From contig JAHEDK010000007.1 in assembly GCA_024641245.1 (NCBI GenBank), positions 37,471 through 101,470 of the forward strand: a DNA stretch of 64,000 nucleotides, read 5' to 3'. Shown here piece after piece: positions 36,551-45,630 of the stretch. Made by a program: the position numbers and the translations under genes. Source of the DNA: Actinomycetes bacterium. GTDB taxonomy: Bacteria > Actinomycetota > Acidimicrobiia > Spongiisociales > JAHEDJ01. The notes under the pieces are model-generated. The model was not told the origin of the DNA, ran no database searches, and saw only the letters and a list, made by a program, of their open reading frames with translations. Each line of letters opens with the position of its first letter. The stretch's first letter is position 1.

Positions 36551-37522
36551 TTGTTTCTCAAGAAGATGTCGGTTCTCGTCGGACTGATGCTGCTCGCGGC
36601 GTCGTGCACCGGTTCGAACGAGAGCGACTATCGGCCCGGCACCACGGTTCCATCGACACCGGCGACAACGGTCGAAACGGCGGCTGTGTCGACGGCGGTG
36701 GCATTCCCGGTCACGATCAAGGCCGGAAACGGTCCGGTGACACTGGAGCAGCGTCCTTCGGCGATCGTCTCGCTCTCTCCAACGGCCACCGAGATGCTCT
36801 TTGCGGTCGGTGCCGGGGATCAGGTGATCGCGGTGGACGAGTACTCGACCTTCCCGGCCGCCGCCCCCGTCACGGACCTTTCCGGGTTCACGCCCAACTT
36901 CGAGGCGATCGCAGCCCACGAGCCCGATCTGGTCATAATCTCAAATGACATCGAAGACATCGTGGCAACGCTCGGAGCGCTGAACATTCCGGTCCTACTC
37001 ATGCCGGCGGTCCTCACCATCGACGAGGTGTTCACTCAGATCGATCAGATCGGAGCGGCGACGGGCCACCGCACCGAGGCGGCCGAGCTGGTCGAGTTGC
37101 TGGCGGCCGATCTCGAGTCGATTGTCGCCGGACTGCCGGTCATGGACGAGCCGCTCACCTACTACCACGAACTCGATCCAACGTTCTACACGGTGACCTC
37201 GTCGACCTTCATCGGTCATGTGTACTCGCTGCTCGGGTTGGTCAACATCGCCGATCCGGCAGACGTCGATGGTTTCGGTTACCCGCAGCTCTCCGTCGAG
37301 CACATCGTCTCGTCGGATCCCGATCTCATCTTCGTGACCGACTGTTGCGGGGAGTCACTCGAGTCGGTGGCAGCTCGACCCGGCTGGGAGAACATCTCTG
37401 CCGTACAGACGGGCTCGGTGGTGGTGGTTGACGATGACATCGCCTCCCGCTGGGGGCCACGCACTCTCGAGTTCCTGGCGTCGGTGGCGGCCGGCGTGGC
37501 CGCGCTCCAGGCAGGCGGATGA
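36551..37522 (+). CDS. btuF: Cobalamin-type ABC importer substrate-binding lipoprotein (BtuF-like)
   Basis: The product of 323 residues begins at TTG 36551, four bases after GGAGGA. GTG 36548 is too close to the ribosome site, and GTG 36479 would place the hairpin inside the gene. It has a lipobox signal (VLVGLMLLAASC) and a Thr-rich linker, then a BtuF/FhuD-type fold: RPSAIVSLSPTATEMLFAVG, VIAVDEYSTFPAA, HEPDLVIISND and SSDPDLIFVTDCCGE. It should bind cobalamin outside the membrane. The riboswitch supports B12 rather than iron-siderophore uptake. It overlaps btuC by four bases. Confidence 0.88.
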   Translation: MFLKKMSVLVGLMLLAASCTGSNESDYRPGTTVPSTPATTVETAAVSTAVAFPVTIKAGNGPVTLEQRPSAIVSLSPTATEMLFAVGAGDQVIAVDEYSTFPAAAPVTDLSGFTPNFEAIAAHEPDLVIISNDIEDIVATLGALNIPVLLMPAVLTIDEVFTQIDQIGAATGHRTEAAELVELLAADLESIVAGLPVMDEPLTYYHELDPTFYTVTSSTFIGHVYSLLGLVNIADPADVDGFGYPQLSVEHIVSSDPDLIFVTDCCGESLESVAARPGWENISAVQTGSVVVVDDDIASRWGPRTLEFLASVAAGVAALQAGG

Positions 37523-38583
37523 ACAGCAATCTCGTCGTCGGGCCTGACCTGCCCCGGGCCGCCCGGCCGCGGTGGGGTCAGGTCGCAGCCGGGTTGTCTG
37601 TGCTGCTGGCTGCCGGTCTGGCCGGACTGCTGATCGGCCCGGCCGGGCTCGATGTGAACGACGTGCTGCGGGCACTCGGCGATGGGTTGCCCTTCCTCGA
37701 CGTCTCGCATGGATTGACCGAGACGCAACTCGACATTCTCTGGCAGTTGCGACTACCGCGGGTCGTGCTGGGGGCAATCGTGGGCGCAACGCTGGCGATC
37801 TCGGGTGCCGCCTACCAGGGGGTATTCCGCAATCCCCTCGCCGATCCCTACCTCCTCGGCGTTGCGGCAGGGGCAGGCTTCGGCGCCACGCTCGCCTTCG
37901 TGCTGGCCCCCGGCGCGGCAGTCGGACCCGTGGCGTTGCTACCGATCGCCGCGTTCGCCGGTTCGCTGGTGGGAGTCGGCTTGACCTACGGTGTCGGTCG
38001 CACGCTCGGTGATCGCAGCAACGCCGCCCTCATTCTGGCCGGAGTGGCGGTGGCTTCGTTCCTGACCGCGTTGCAGACGTTCATCCAGCAGAGGAACACC
38101 GACACGCTGCGGGAGGTGTACTCGTGGATACTCGGATCCATCAGCACCCTGGGGTGGAGCGAGGTCCTGCTGGCGCTCCCATACGCCGGGCTGGCCGCCA
38201 TCGTGATCTTCCTGCATCGGAGGTTGCTCGACGTCCTCGCGATTGGCGAGGAGGAATCGAGAAGCCTGGGTGTGTCGACCGGCCGGGTACGGGCCACCGT
38301 GGTCGTCGCCGCCAGTCTCGGAACCGCGGCTGCCGTGGCGGTATCCGGGCTGATCGGCTTTGTCGGCATCATCGTTCCGCACGCGGTCCGGTTGCTCACG
38401 GGATGGAGCTATCGAGTCATCATCCCCCTATCTGCTCTATTCGGAGGGGCATTCCTCGTTGCCGCCGACCTGGTCGCCCGGTCGGTGATGTCGCCTGCCG
38501 AGTTGCCGATCGGCGTGGTGACCGCCTTTCTCGGAGCGCCCTTCTTCGCCGTGGTGATGCGATCCGCCAGGAGGATGCGGTGA
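37519..38583 (+). CDS. btuC: Cobalamin-type ABC importer permease (BtuC/FecCD family)
   Basis: The 354-residue protein has the ten-helix FecCD architecture. It includes WQLRLPRVVLGAIVGATLAISG, the FRNPLADPYLLGVAAGAGFG loop, the ATPase-contact region GEEESRSLGVSTGRVRATVV, and GLIGFVGIIVPHAVRLLTG. It is translationally coupled on both sides (ATGA with btuF, GTGA with btuD). It forms the translocation channel for cobalamin. Confidence 0.9.
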   Translation: MNSNLVVGPDLPRAARPRWGQVAAGLSVLLAAGLAGLLIGPAGLDVNDVLRALGDGLPFLDVSHGLTETQLDILWQLRLPRVVLGAIVGATLAISGAAYQGVFRNPLADPYLLGVAAGAGFGATLAFVLAPGAAVGPVALLPIAAFAGSLVGVGLTYGVGRTLGDRSNAALILAGVAVASFLTALQTFIQQRNTDTLREVYSWILGSISTLGWSEVLLALPYAGLAAIVIFLHRRLLDVLAIGEEESRSLGVSTGRVRATVVVAASLGTAAAVAVSGLIGFVGIIVPHAVRLLTGWSYRVIIPLSALFGGAFLVAADLVARSVMSPAELPIGVVTAFLGAPFFAVVMRSARRMR

Positions 38584-39359
38584 CGGCTCTGTCCCTGCGT
38601 GATCTTCGGGTCCGCTACAACGGAACCGAGGTCTTGAAGGGCATCGATCTCGAGGTCGACCGTGGCGGGTGGCTTGGATTGGTTGGACCCAACGGGTCGG
38701 GCAAGACCACGCTTCTGCGGGCGGTGGTCGGAACGGTCAAGATCCGTGGGGAGGTTGAGATCGGTGGTCGCAATGTCGCGGCGATGAGTTCGGCGGAGCG
38801 TTCCCGGGCGATCGCCGCCGTCGCTCAGCGACCGAATCTGCCGGTCGACATGACCGTCTTCGACTATGTGCTGCTCGGCCGTACCCCGCATATCTCCTAC
38901 TTCGGGGTGGAAGGCAAGGCGGACCTCCAGGTCGTGGTGGACGTCCTCGAACGGCTGGAACTCGGCGCTCTATCGTTTCGGACGCTCGGGTCGCTCTCAG
39001 GTGGCGAGTCGCAGCAGGTCGCATTGGCCAGGTCGCTTGCGCAGCGAGCGCCGATCCTGCTGCTCGACGAACCGACCAGTGCTCTCGACGTCGGGCATCA
39101 GCAGCAGGTCCTCGAGTTGGTCGACGAATTACGTCGTGAGGAGTCGCTGACGGTGGTCAGTGCTTTGCACGATCTGACGCTGGCCGCCCAGTACTGCGAT
39201 CGTCTGGTGCTCCTGGGCGGGGGCGAGATCCGGGCCGCCGGCGATCCGCGGGAGGTTCTGACCGTCGAGAACATCCGCGGCCTTTACGGGGCCTCGGTTC
39301 GAATCATCGAACTCGGTGGGGGAGAGGTGGCAGTCGTGCCACAGCGGACTGGCGCGTAG
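38580..39359 (+). CDS. btuD: Cobalamin-type ABC importer ATPase (BtuD-like)
   Basis: The product of 259 residues starts at GTG 38580 with AGGAGG upstream. It shows Walker A GPNGSGKTTLL, Q-loop VAQRPNLP, signature LSGGESQQVALARSLAQ, Walker B ILLLDEPTSALD and H-loop ALHDLTLAAQY. It closes the riboswitch-controlled operon. The end lies 137 bp upstream of the HNH gene. Confidence 0.9.
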   Translation: MTALSLRDLRVRYNGTEVLKGIDLEVDRGGWLGLVGPNGSGKTTLLRAVVGTVKIRGEVEIGGRNVAAMSSAERSRAIAAVAQRPNLPVDMTVFDYVLLGRTPHISYFGVEGKADLQVVVDVLERLELGALSFRTLGSLSGGESQQVALARSLAQRAPILLLDEPTSALDVGHQQQVLELVDELRREESLTVVSALHDLTLAAQYCDRLVLLGGGEIRAAGDPREVLTVENIRGLYGASVRIIELGGGEVAVVPQRTGA

Positions 39360-39488
39360 CGCGAGCCCTGAGGGCCTGTCCGTCAGCGGTTGCTGCGAGT
39401 CTGGAGTGGGGACAGCAGACAGATTCGACAGTTTTCGCACCGTAATCTATTACAAACCTCTTGTTTCTGTCGTTCTGATTTGCTACCA

Positions 39489-39504
39489 TCGAACGTATGT
39501 TCGA
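39489..39504 (+). promoter_or_regulatory. LexA (SOS) box overlapping the start of the 13E12 HNH gene
   Basis: TCGAAC-GTAT-GTTCGA is a perfect palindrome matching the actinobacterial SOS box. Its core CGAACGTATGTTCG is identical to the dinB box at 31878-31891. The ATG start codon (39497-39499) lies inside it, so LexA would block initiation directly. Mycobacterial 13E12-repeat genes are also reported as LexA-regulated. Confidence 0.85.
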
Positions 39505-40672
39505 TAGCGAGTGTGGAGTTATGCCGATGGATTTGGACCAGATGGAACCCGGTCCATTCCTGGCTGCCATCCTGAATCACACCGATGTGGACCGGCTGTC
39601 TGGTCATGATCGAGTGGTGGCCTTGAAGGCCTTCCAACGAATGGCCTCGCACTACCAAGCCCAGACTTTTCAGGCGATGGCTTCGATCTCGGATCTCATG
39701 CACGATCTCGACGATGACTTCGAACTGGCTCACCGCTCAGCTGCCACTGAGATTCGGGCTGCCCTGACGTTGACGAGGCGAGCGGCAGAAAGCGAACTCG
39801 AGTTGGCGCTTGATACGCGTCGGCGCCTTCCTCAGGTGTGGGAGGCGCTGGCTCGAGGTGATATCGATGTGCGAAAAGCACGCGTGATTGCATCGACCAC
39901 AAGTCATCTGGACGAGGATGTCGCCCGGAGGGTGGCCAATCGGATAGTCGGCAGGGCGCCGATGTTGACCACCGGCCAGTTGCGTGCGGCCGTGGCCAAA
40001 ACGTGTTTGGAAGCTGATCCCGAAGACGCGGAACGGGTCTATGAGGAGGCGGTTGAGGGTCGGCGGATCGTCGTGGAAGCCAATCCGACCGGCACGGCCG
40101 ATCTGCGAGGCATGGACCTTCCTCCCGACCGGGCAGTCGCGATCAGTCGACGAATCAACCGTCTGGCCCGGCGGCTCAAGACAGAGGGAGAGACACGGTC
40201 GATGGATCAATTGCGGGCGGATGTATACCTCGATTTGCTCGAAGGATCTCTCGGCGGGGCTGCTCGAGACACCGCCGGGGGAGTGGTGGACATTCAGGTT
40301 GATCTCGAGACACTGATGAACTTGTCCGACTCTGCGGGGGACCTGGCCGGTTATGGCCCTGTGGTGGCCGACATCGCCCGCCAGGTCACGGAACGGCAGA
40401 GGCATGGCACTTGGCAGTTCACGGTTGCCGATCCTGATTCCGGGCAGCCAATCCATACCGGCACTACGCGGCGTCGTCCGGCAGCAGAGCAGCGGAGGCA
40501 TGTTGAGGTCCGCAATCGCACATGCGTCTTCCCGGGTTGTCGGATGCCTGCGGTCGATAGTGATCTCGACCATCGCATCCCGTGGTCGGAAGGTGGGGCC
40601 ACAGAGACCTGCAATCTGGCGCCTCTTTGCCGTCACGATCACTGCAATCGGCACCAATGTGGGTGGAGCTAG
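39497..40672 (+). pseudogene. 13E12-type HNH endonuclease (DUF222), interrupted near the end by an in-frame TAG
   Basis: The 391-codon frame encodes a DUF222 domain (about 25-300; SAATEIRAALTLTRRAAESEL, RVIASTTSHLDEDVA) followed by an HNH domain (VRNRTCVFPGCRMPAVDSD, LDHRIPWSEGGATETCNLAP, LCRHDHCNRH). The frame stops at TAG 40670-40672 right after GWS. It then continues in the same frame for 25 codons with the usual family C-terminus (NGDFRWTSRLGHTY) to TAG 40748-40750. One nonsense change thus shortens the protein. HNH residues are intact, so activity may persist. LexA control is predicted from the box over the start. It could be a fresh pseudogene, a sequencing error, or a readthrough gene. 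Confidence 0.75.
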
Positions 40673-40974
40673 GAACCTCTCGCCAATGGCGACTTCCGCT
40701 GGACCAGCCGTCTGGGGCACACTTACACCACCAGCGGCAGGCCACCGTAGGCGGCGGAGCGACTTGCTCCCATTCCCACCAGGACCAGCTATCTCAGAAC
40801 CTCTCGAAGCCGAGAAAGTATCGCCGTCATCGACAGGACGTCCCCGCTGAGCGAAATTCCGGACGCCATGCGGTATCTCGAAGAAAGTCACATGCAGGCA
40901 AACACCGTCATCACTGTCCCGCAGATGAACGATGTGCCTAGGTCGGGTGCAGCCTGCGGATAGGATTCGCTCAG

Positions 40975-42123
40975 ATGAGGATCCGGGCTCTTGCCTTTTC
41001 GATATTTGCGGTCGCGGCGTGCAGCGGAACGGCGACGACCACTGTGACAGCCGCCCCGACCACCCCGACGACCACGCCGGAGGTCGCCACGGCGTCGACT
41101 ATCACCCAAGAGTCTGCCGGCCCATCGGTTTCGTCGACATCTCCGGCCGGTGCCGCGGCCATGCGATCGGTCGAGGTGACCATCCCTGCTGACGGCCTAG
41201 ACCTGGCCGGGACCCTGCGACTTCCGGCCGGCGATCAGCCGGCACCCGCGGTTGTTCTGATCCACGGCAGCGGTCCCCAGAGTCGCGACTCGCTGCTGCC
41301 GGGCCAGCTGAACATGGCATTCGGATTTGAAATTCCTGTGTTTGCCGAAATTGCCGGGGCTCTCCAAGACGAAGGGTTTGCAGTCCTGACCTACGACAAA
41401 CGAAGCTGCGGCCCCTTCAACGGCTGCGCAGACAACGGCTACCCCTTGCCGGCTGCGGATCTGACCGTCGAAGCATTCATCGACGATGCCCGGGCGGCGG
41501 TCGACTTCCTGCGGCAGCGCACTGAGATCGACCCGGACCGCATCAGCATCATCGGCCACAGCCAGGGTGCACAGTTCATCACGCTGATGCTCGAAGAGGA
41601 TCCCGATCTAGCCGGTGGGATCATGCTCGCCGGCCCATACCGCTCGATTGACGAGATCATCACAGCCCAACTCGATTTCACCTTGGATTTGCTCGGGCAG
41701 TTCGGGATGGACGAAGCAGAGGCCCTGGCCTCACCCTCGGTATCGCCGCTGGTGGACATGGTCAACGGGTTGGCCGGAATCCGATCCGGAAGTGACGACC
41801 CGGTAGCGGGAGTGAGCGCAGGCTTCTGGCGGAGTTGGTTCGACCTGCATGAGCGCTCGCTGTCGGCGGCGTTCCGAATCACCCAGCCGCTCCTGGTGGT
41901 CAACGGTGAACTCGACTGGAACGTCGCCTCGACCGAAGCGCAAGCTTGGGGCGAGTACCTCGCCGGCGTAGGCGTCGAGTATGAGGTGAAAACACTCCCG
42001 TGCGTCACTCATGCTCTCAACTGCGTGTCGGAGACCGACCCGGCTGCCATCACGCCCTCCGACATCGGTCGCACGGTCGCGCCTGAGATCATCGACGCCA
42101 TCTTGGCGTTCGTCAGTCGGTGA
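40975..42123 (+). CDS. Secreted alpha/beta hydrolase lipoprotein
   Basis: The 382-residue protein has a lipobox signal (ALAFSIFAVAAC) and a Thr/Pro-rich linker to about residue 60. An alpha/beta hydrolase domain follows: VVLIHGSGPQSRD (oxyanion region), nucleophile elbow GHSQGAQF, acid LVVNGELDWNV and late His TLPCVTHALN. It is probably a cell-surface esterase or peptidase-like enzyme with unknown substrate. The gap 40751-40974 before it shows no feature. Its last 11 bases overlap the convergent nitroreductase gene. Confidence 0.8.
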   Translation: MRIRALAFSIFAVAACSGTATTTVTAAPTTPTTTPEVATASTITQESAGPSVSSTSPAGAAAMRSVEVTIPADGLDLAGTLRLPAGDQPAPAVVLIHGSGPQSRDSLLPGQLNMAFGFEIPVFAEIAGALQDEGFAVLTYDKRSCGPFNGCADNGYPLPAADLTVEAFIDDARAAVDFLRQRTEIDPDRISIIGHSQGAQFITLMLEEDPDLAGGIMLAGPYRSIDEIITAQLDFTLDLLGQFGMDEAEALASPSVSPLVDMVNGLAGIRSGSDDPVAGVSAGFWRSWFDLHERSLSAAFRITQPLLVVNGELDWNVASTEAQAWGEYLAGVGVEYEVKTLPCVTHALNCVSETDPAAITPSDIGRTVAPEIIDAILAFVSR

Positions 42124-42541
42124 TCAGGCGGATTATCGGGACCGGCCGGGTCAGTCCCATCTTGTAGGTCTGGAAGCCGGAGTTGGCGGCGAGTGCCTTG
42201 TTCCAGACGCGCTCATGGTCGTCTCCGTCTAGTTCGACCGCAGTGACCCGGCGCCATTTGCCGTCCCAGCGTGCCCGGGCGTGCGGGCTAGCACGGAGGT
42301 TCAACACCCAGGCGGGGTCGGCGTCTTTTCCGGCGTTCGTGCCGACGATGGCCGGCGACCCATCGTCATCGACGAACGAGATGAGGATCTGGCGTTCCTC
42401 GCCGGACTTGCGACCGATCGTGACCAATTCCAGCACCGGCATCCCCATGACCCGGCGACCCAATCGGCCACCCGACAGGTTCCATGCGAGCTTGTGTGCC
42501 TTCCATTGAAAGCGCATCCTCTTGCGGTTGCCGTCATCCAC
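42113..42541 (-). CDS. Deazaflavin (F420)-dependent nitroreductase family protein, Ddn-like
   Basis: The 142-residue protein matches the Ddn/FDOR family: LVTIGRKSGEERQILISFV, then PAIVGTNAGKDADPAWVLNL, and RVTAVELDGDDHERVWNKAL. Members bind F420 and reduce quinones or nitro compounds, so it implies F420 biosynthesis in this organism, as expected for Actinobacteria. GTG at 42541 has GGAGGAA five bases upstream. Confidence 0.85.
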   Translation of the reverse strand: MDDGNRKRMRFQWKAHKLAWNLSGGRLGRRVMGMPVLELVTIGRKSGEERQILISFVDDDGSPAIVGTNAGKDADPAWVLNLRASPHARARWDGKWRRVTAVELDGDDHERVWNKALAANSGFQTYKMGLTRPVPIIRLITD

Positions 42542-42620
42542 GGCTTCCTCCCGGCAGTTGTCGTGGATACGTTAGGCGGTCGTCGAGGGGATAGCGGAAC
42601 GGTTGGTTTCAACCCGATCG

Positions 42621-44078
42621 CTACCTGTTTTCTCGCCTTTCGGCGCGGGCAGGCGCCAGGTACTTCCGCAGCCTCAATATCGCAGGGAGTCCGGCCAGGA
42701 CGACCCCAGCTCCAACGAGGGCCGTCAACCCGAATCCATCGGCAATACCCTGGGCGGCGGCCGACGTGATGTCCGCGGATTCACCGGCGAGCAGTCGGCG
42801 AACGGTTTCGAGATCGGGAACCACACGGGCCACTGCCAGCAAGATCACCGATCCTCCGAGCGCCGCTCCAATCGTGAAGCCCTGGGCGCGCGCCACCTGG
42901 TGGGCCGCCGTCACTCTGCCTAATTGGTCGTCGGGTGTTGCCGTGCGGAGCAATGTGAGTCCCGAGTTCGTCGATGTCCCGACGCCGGAGCCTGCGAGGT
43001 AGAGGCACAGGAACACGAAGGCGGCGGGCAGGTCGAAGGTGACCACTCCCCAGAGTGTCACCAGAGCGGGGATCGTGACCAAAAACCCTCCGACGGTGAG
43101 TGATGACTCTGCCATTCGACCGATGAGGCGCCCGGAGAGGTTGGCGCCGGTTGTCCAACCCAATGTGAAGAAGAGCACCGACCAGGCGGTGAGGGCCGAC
43201 CCGGCTCCGAGTGCTCCCCGCACATAGAGCGGGATGTAGGTCTCGGCGGCGATCGCGCCTGCGACCATCAGGCCGATTCCAAGCGCGAGCCCGGAATATG
43301 GCTGCCGAATGAGGTGCTCGAGACGCACAATCGGAGCCTTGTGATGGCGGGCATGGCGGACGTACAGCGACGCTGCAATCACCACGGCGGCCAGCCAGGC
43401 GAGCGAGCTCCAGTCCAGGCGATCGACCGCGATCGCCATTCCGACGGTGGCGGTTCCAACCATGGCCGCTCCTAACCAGTCGACGCGACCGTCGCGCCGA
43501 CCGGCCGGTCCGGGCAGTACCCGCCACCCCGCCAGGAGGGCTGCCAAACCCAGCGGAAGATTGACGAGGAAAATCCATCGCCAGTTGAGGACGGTGAGCA
43601 TCAGAGCAGCGATGGCCGGCGCCGCCACACTCATTACACCCCAGACGGTTGCATTGGCTGCAAATGCCCTACCAACCAGATGGCGCGGGTAGACGAGCCC
43701 GACTGCGGCGATCCCGACGGCCGAGATCATGCCCCCACCGGCCCCCTGCACTATGCGCGCTGCGACCATCAAGTGCATGGTTGGGGCCAGGGCGGCGGCC
43801 ACGCTCGCCGAGACGAAGATTCCTACCGCCCACCGAAACATCGTGCGGGTGCCCACACCGTCGACCAGTGGACCTGAGATTGCCGTGGCAATCCCGGAGG
43901 TGAGAAGGAAACCGGTGATCGTCCAGGGTAAGAGCCCGACTCCCCCTAGGTCGGCGGCGAGTTCGGGAAGTGCCGCGGCGACCGCCAGTCCCTCGAAGGC
44001 TACGAGGGCAACCGTCGTGAAGATGGCAATCGAGGCCGGGAGGAGTTGTCGAGAGAGAACGCCGGACGGTTCGGACAC
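42621..44078 (-). CDS. MFS transporter, DHA2-type multidrug efflux
   Basis: The 485-residue protein has 14 predicted membrane segments and the motif region ISGPLVDGVGTRTMFRWAVG characteristic of DHA drug:H+ antiporters. RIVQGAGGGMISAVGIAAV follows, a motif C-like element. The C-terminus is basic. Cargo cannot be told. It lies between the nitroreductase and the LigB-like gene in the same direction but with an 81-bp gap, so it could be part of the MarR-controlled set. Confidence 0.85.
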   Translation of the reverse strand: MSEPSGVLSRQLLPASIAIFTTVALVAFEGLAVAAALPELAADLGGVGLLPWTITGFLLTSGIATAISGPLVDGVGTRTMFRWAVGIFVSASVAAALAPTMHLMVAARIVQGAGGGMISAVGIAAVGLVYPRHLVGRAFAANATVWGVMSVAAPAIAALMLTVLNWRWIFLVNLPLGLAALLAGWRVLPGPAGRRDGRVDWLGAAMVGTATVGMAIAVDRLDWSSLAWLAAVVIAASLYVRHARHHKAPIVRLEHLIRQPYSGLALGIGLMVAGAIAAETYIPLYVRGALGAGSALTAWSVLFFTLGWTTGANLSGRLIGRMAESSLTVGGFLVTIPALVTLWGVVTFDLPAAFVFLCLYLAGSGVGTSTNSGLTLLRTATPDDQLGRVTAAHQVARAQGFTIGAALGGSVILLAVARVVPDLETVRRLLAGESADITSAAAQGIADGFGLTALVGAGVVLAGLPAILRLRKYLAPARAERRENR

Positions 44079-44159
44079 GACCGGAGGATAGGACGTCCCC
44101 GGGATCCTCCCGTCGTGCGACGTCGCAAGGATCTGGTTTGGGCGCCCGCCACCCGCTTC

Positions 44160-44948
44160 CTATGAATCGAACTCCACCGAGCGGCGGCTGATGGTTCCGT
44201 GTTCGAAACCCTCGACGGGAAAGCGCGGCGACTCTCCGGGCGCGGCGCCGGCGGCAACGAGGATGGGGCGATAGTGCTCGGCGCTCGGATGTGAGCGCAG
44301 CGCTTCGGGGGCTTGTTCGCGCCAGCCGATGAGGGAGCGATCGTCTCGGGCGGCAAGTGATCTGGCCACCCAGGTGTCGAACCCCGCTGCGTACTCGGGA
44401 GGGATCGGATCTGAGTAGAACGACGCTCCGCGGATATCGTGCACCAGGTTGCCCGTACCGAGGATGAACACACCCTCGTCCCTCAGCGGGGCGAGTTCGC
44501 GTCCGAGGTCGTAGAGTTGCTCCTCGTCCATGTCGATGGGCATCGAGATCTGCAACACGGGGATCCCGGCATCCGGCCACATCTTCATCAACGGTATCCA
44601 TGCACCGTGGTCCAGTGGGCGATCCGACCGGCTGACCTGGACGTTTCCGGCCAGGAGCACCTCGACGCGGTCGGCGAGGCCCGGTGCACCGGGAGCCGGG
44701 TATTGGAGGTTGTACATGAACTCCGGAAACCCCCCGAAGTCGTAGAGCAGATTCTGATGGTCGGTCGTTGCGCCGATCGTCACCGGCGTGTCTTCCCAGT
44801 GGGCCGATACGACGAGGATCGAGGAGGGGCGCGGGAGTTGTCGCGACCATGCTGACCACGGGGCCGTGCGGTTCTCGCTCGCCACCGACAGGGGATTGCC
44901 GTGTCCGATGAAGCCGACCGGCATTCGCCGGCTGTGTGTAGAACTCAT
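44160..44948 (-). CDS. LigB-type extradiol dioxygenase family protein (DODA/YgiD-like)
   Basis: The 262-residue protein belongs to the class III extradiol dioxygenase superfamily: MPVGFIGHGNPLSV near the start, ILVVSAHWEDTPVTI, PLDHGAWIPLMKMWPD and ILGTGNLVHDIR, containing the metal-binding His residues. YgiD-like members open DOPA-type catechol rings. Two copies of a TTGACsCTTCA motif lie directly upstream (44955-45013), and the same motif precedes the neighbouring marR, so MarR control is likely. It is divergent neither from marR nor overlapping it; both run leftward. Confidence 0.82.
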   Translation of the reverse strand: MSSTHSRRMPVGFIGHGNPLSVASENRTAPWSAWSRQLPRPSSILVVSAHWEDTPVTIGATTDHQNLLYDFGGFPEFMYNLQYPAPGAPGLADRVEVLLAGNVQVSRSDRPLDHGAWIPLMKMWPDAGIPVLQISMPIDMDEEQLYDLGRELAPLRDEGVFILGTGNLVHDIRGASFYSDPIPPEYAAGFDTWVARSLAARDDRSLIGWREQAPEALRSHPSAEHYRPILVAAGAAPGESPRFPVEGFEHGTISRRSVEFDS

Positions 44949-44954
44949 CAGTTG

Positions 44955-45013
44955 CTTGACCCTTCAACTTAATGTCTTTGGATACGGTATCCCTCTATAT
45001 ATGAAGCGTCAAG
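44955..45013 (-). promoter_or_regulatory. Two MarR-type operator motifs before the LigB-like gene
   Basis: CTTGACCCTTCAA (44955-44967) and, on the minus strand, CTTGACGCTTCA (45002-45013) share the core of the site at 45553-45566. On the minus strand TTGACG in the distal site can serve as a -35 with TACCGT 17 bp downstream as -10. The proximal site then lies between promoter and start, a typical repressor arrangement. Confidence 0.6.
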
Positions 45014-45084
45014 TAACAAAGGAACTGCGATATCAAGGTTGCAGGCGATCTCGCCATGGTTGTCGTGTCGGGTCGCTTCGGGGT

Positions 45085-45537
45085 CTATGCGCTCTGAGTC
45101 TTGAGCGAGACGATCGCTTCCAGAGCGTCCGCCAGTGCCGCCGTCTGATCTTCGGTGAGGGCATCGAAGATCATGGCGCGAACATCGGCGACATGGTGGG
45201 GGGCCGCTTTCTCGATGAGGGCCCGGCCGGCCGGCGTGAGGCTGGCATAGGTGACGCGCCTGTCGTCGGTGCAGGGACGTTGTTCGATCAAGCCCCGCTT
45301 GACCAGCCTGCGCATGCGGTGGGACAGGCGGCTTTGCGACAGGTTGGCTGCTTCAGCGAGATCACTCATGCGCAATGTGTCGTCCGGTGCTTCGCTGAGC
45401 GCAACCAGGAGGCCGTACTCGACGTGGAGAAGGTCGAATGAACTGAACGTGGGCTCGAGCTTGGGAAGCTCAACGAGGACGAGCGTGATCAGCGCTCGCC
45501 AGGCTCGTGCTTCGGTTTCGTTCAGCCACTGCGTCAT
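45085..45537 (-). CDS. MarR family transcriptional regulator
   Basis: The 150-residue protein has the winged-helix of MarR regulators: MSDLAEAANLSQSRLSHRMR as the recognition region, then RLVKRGLIEQRPCTDDRRVT as the wing, flanked by dimerisation helices. A perfect inverted repeat CTTGA-CGCT-TCAAG lies 16-29 bp upstream of its start, and related motifs precede the LigB-like gene. It most likely represses itself and the dioxygenase gene, responding to an aromatic ligand. Confidence 0.87.
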   Translation of the reverse strand: MTQWLNETEARAWRALITLVLVELPKLEPTFSSFDLLHVEYGLLVALSEAPDDTLRMSDLAEAANLSQSRLSHRMRRLVKRGLIEQRPCTDDRRVTYASLTPAGRALIEKAAPHHVADVRAMIFDALTEDQTAALADALEAIVSLKTQSA

Positions 45538-45552
45538 GACCCGCGAAGGCTA

Positions 45553-45566
45553 CTTGACGCTTCAAG
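45553..45566 (-). promoter_or_regulatory. MarR-type operator upstream of marR
   Basis: CTTGA-CGCT-TCAAG is a perfect 5-bp inverted repeat located 16 bp upstream of the marR start codon. Its core TTGACGCTTCA recurs exactly at 45002-45012 and with one change at 44956-44966. Confidence 0.65.
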
Positions 45567-45630
45567 AGACGCGAAAACAACGATGCGCCGGGCCCTCGGG
45601 CTTTCGGCGGCCGAAACTACGAGTTCGGTC

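Noticed and set aside
40670..40672. TAG in the HNH gene as pyrrolysine coding
   Set aside because: Nothing else suggests pyl genes, the family has no pyrrolysine members, and a single nonsense change or base-call error is simpler.
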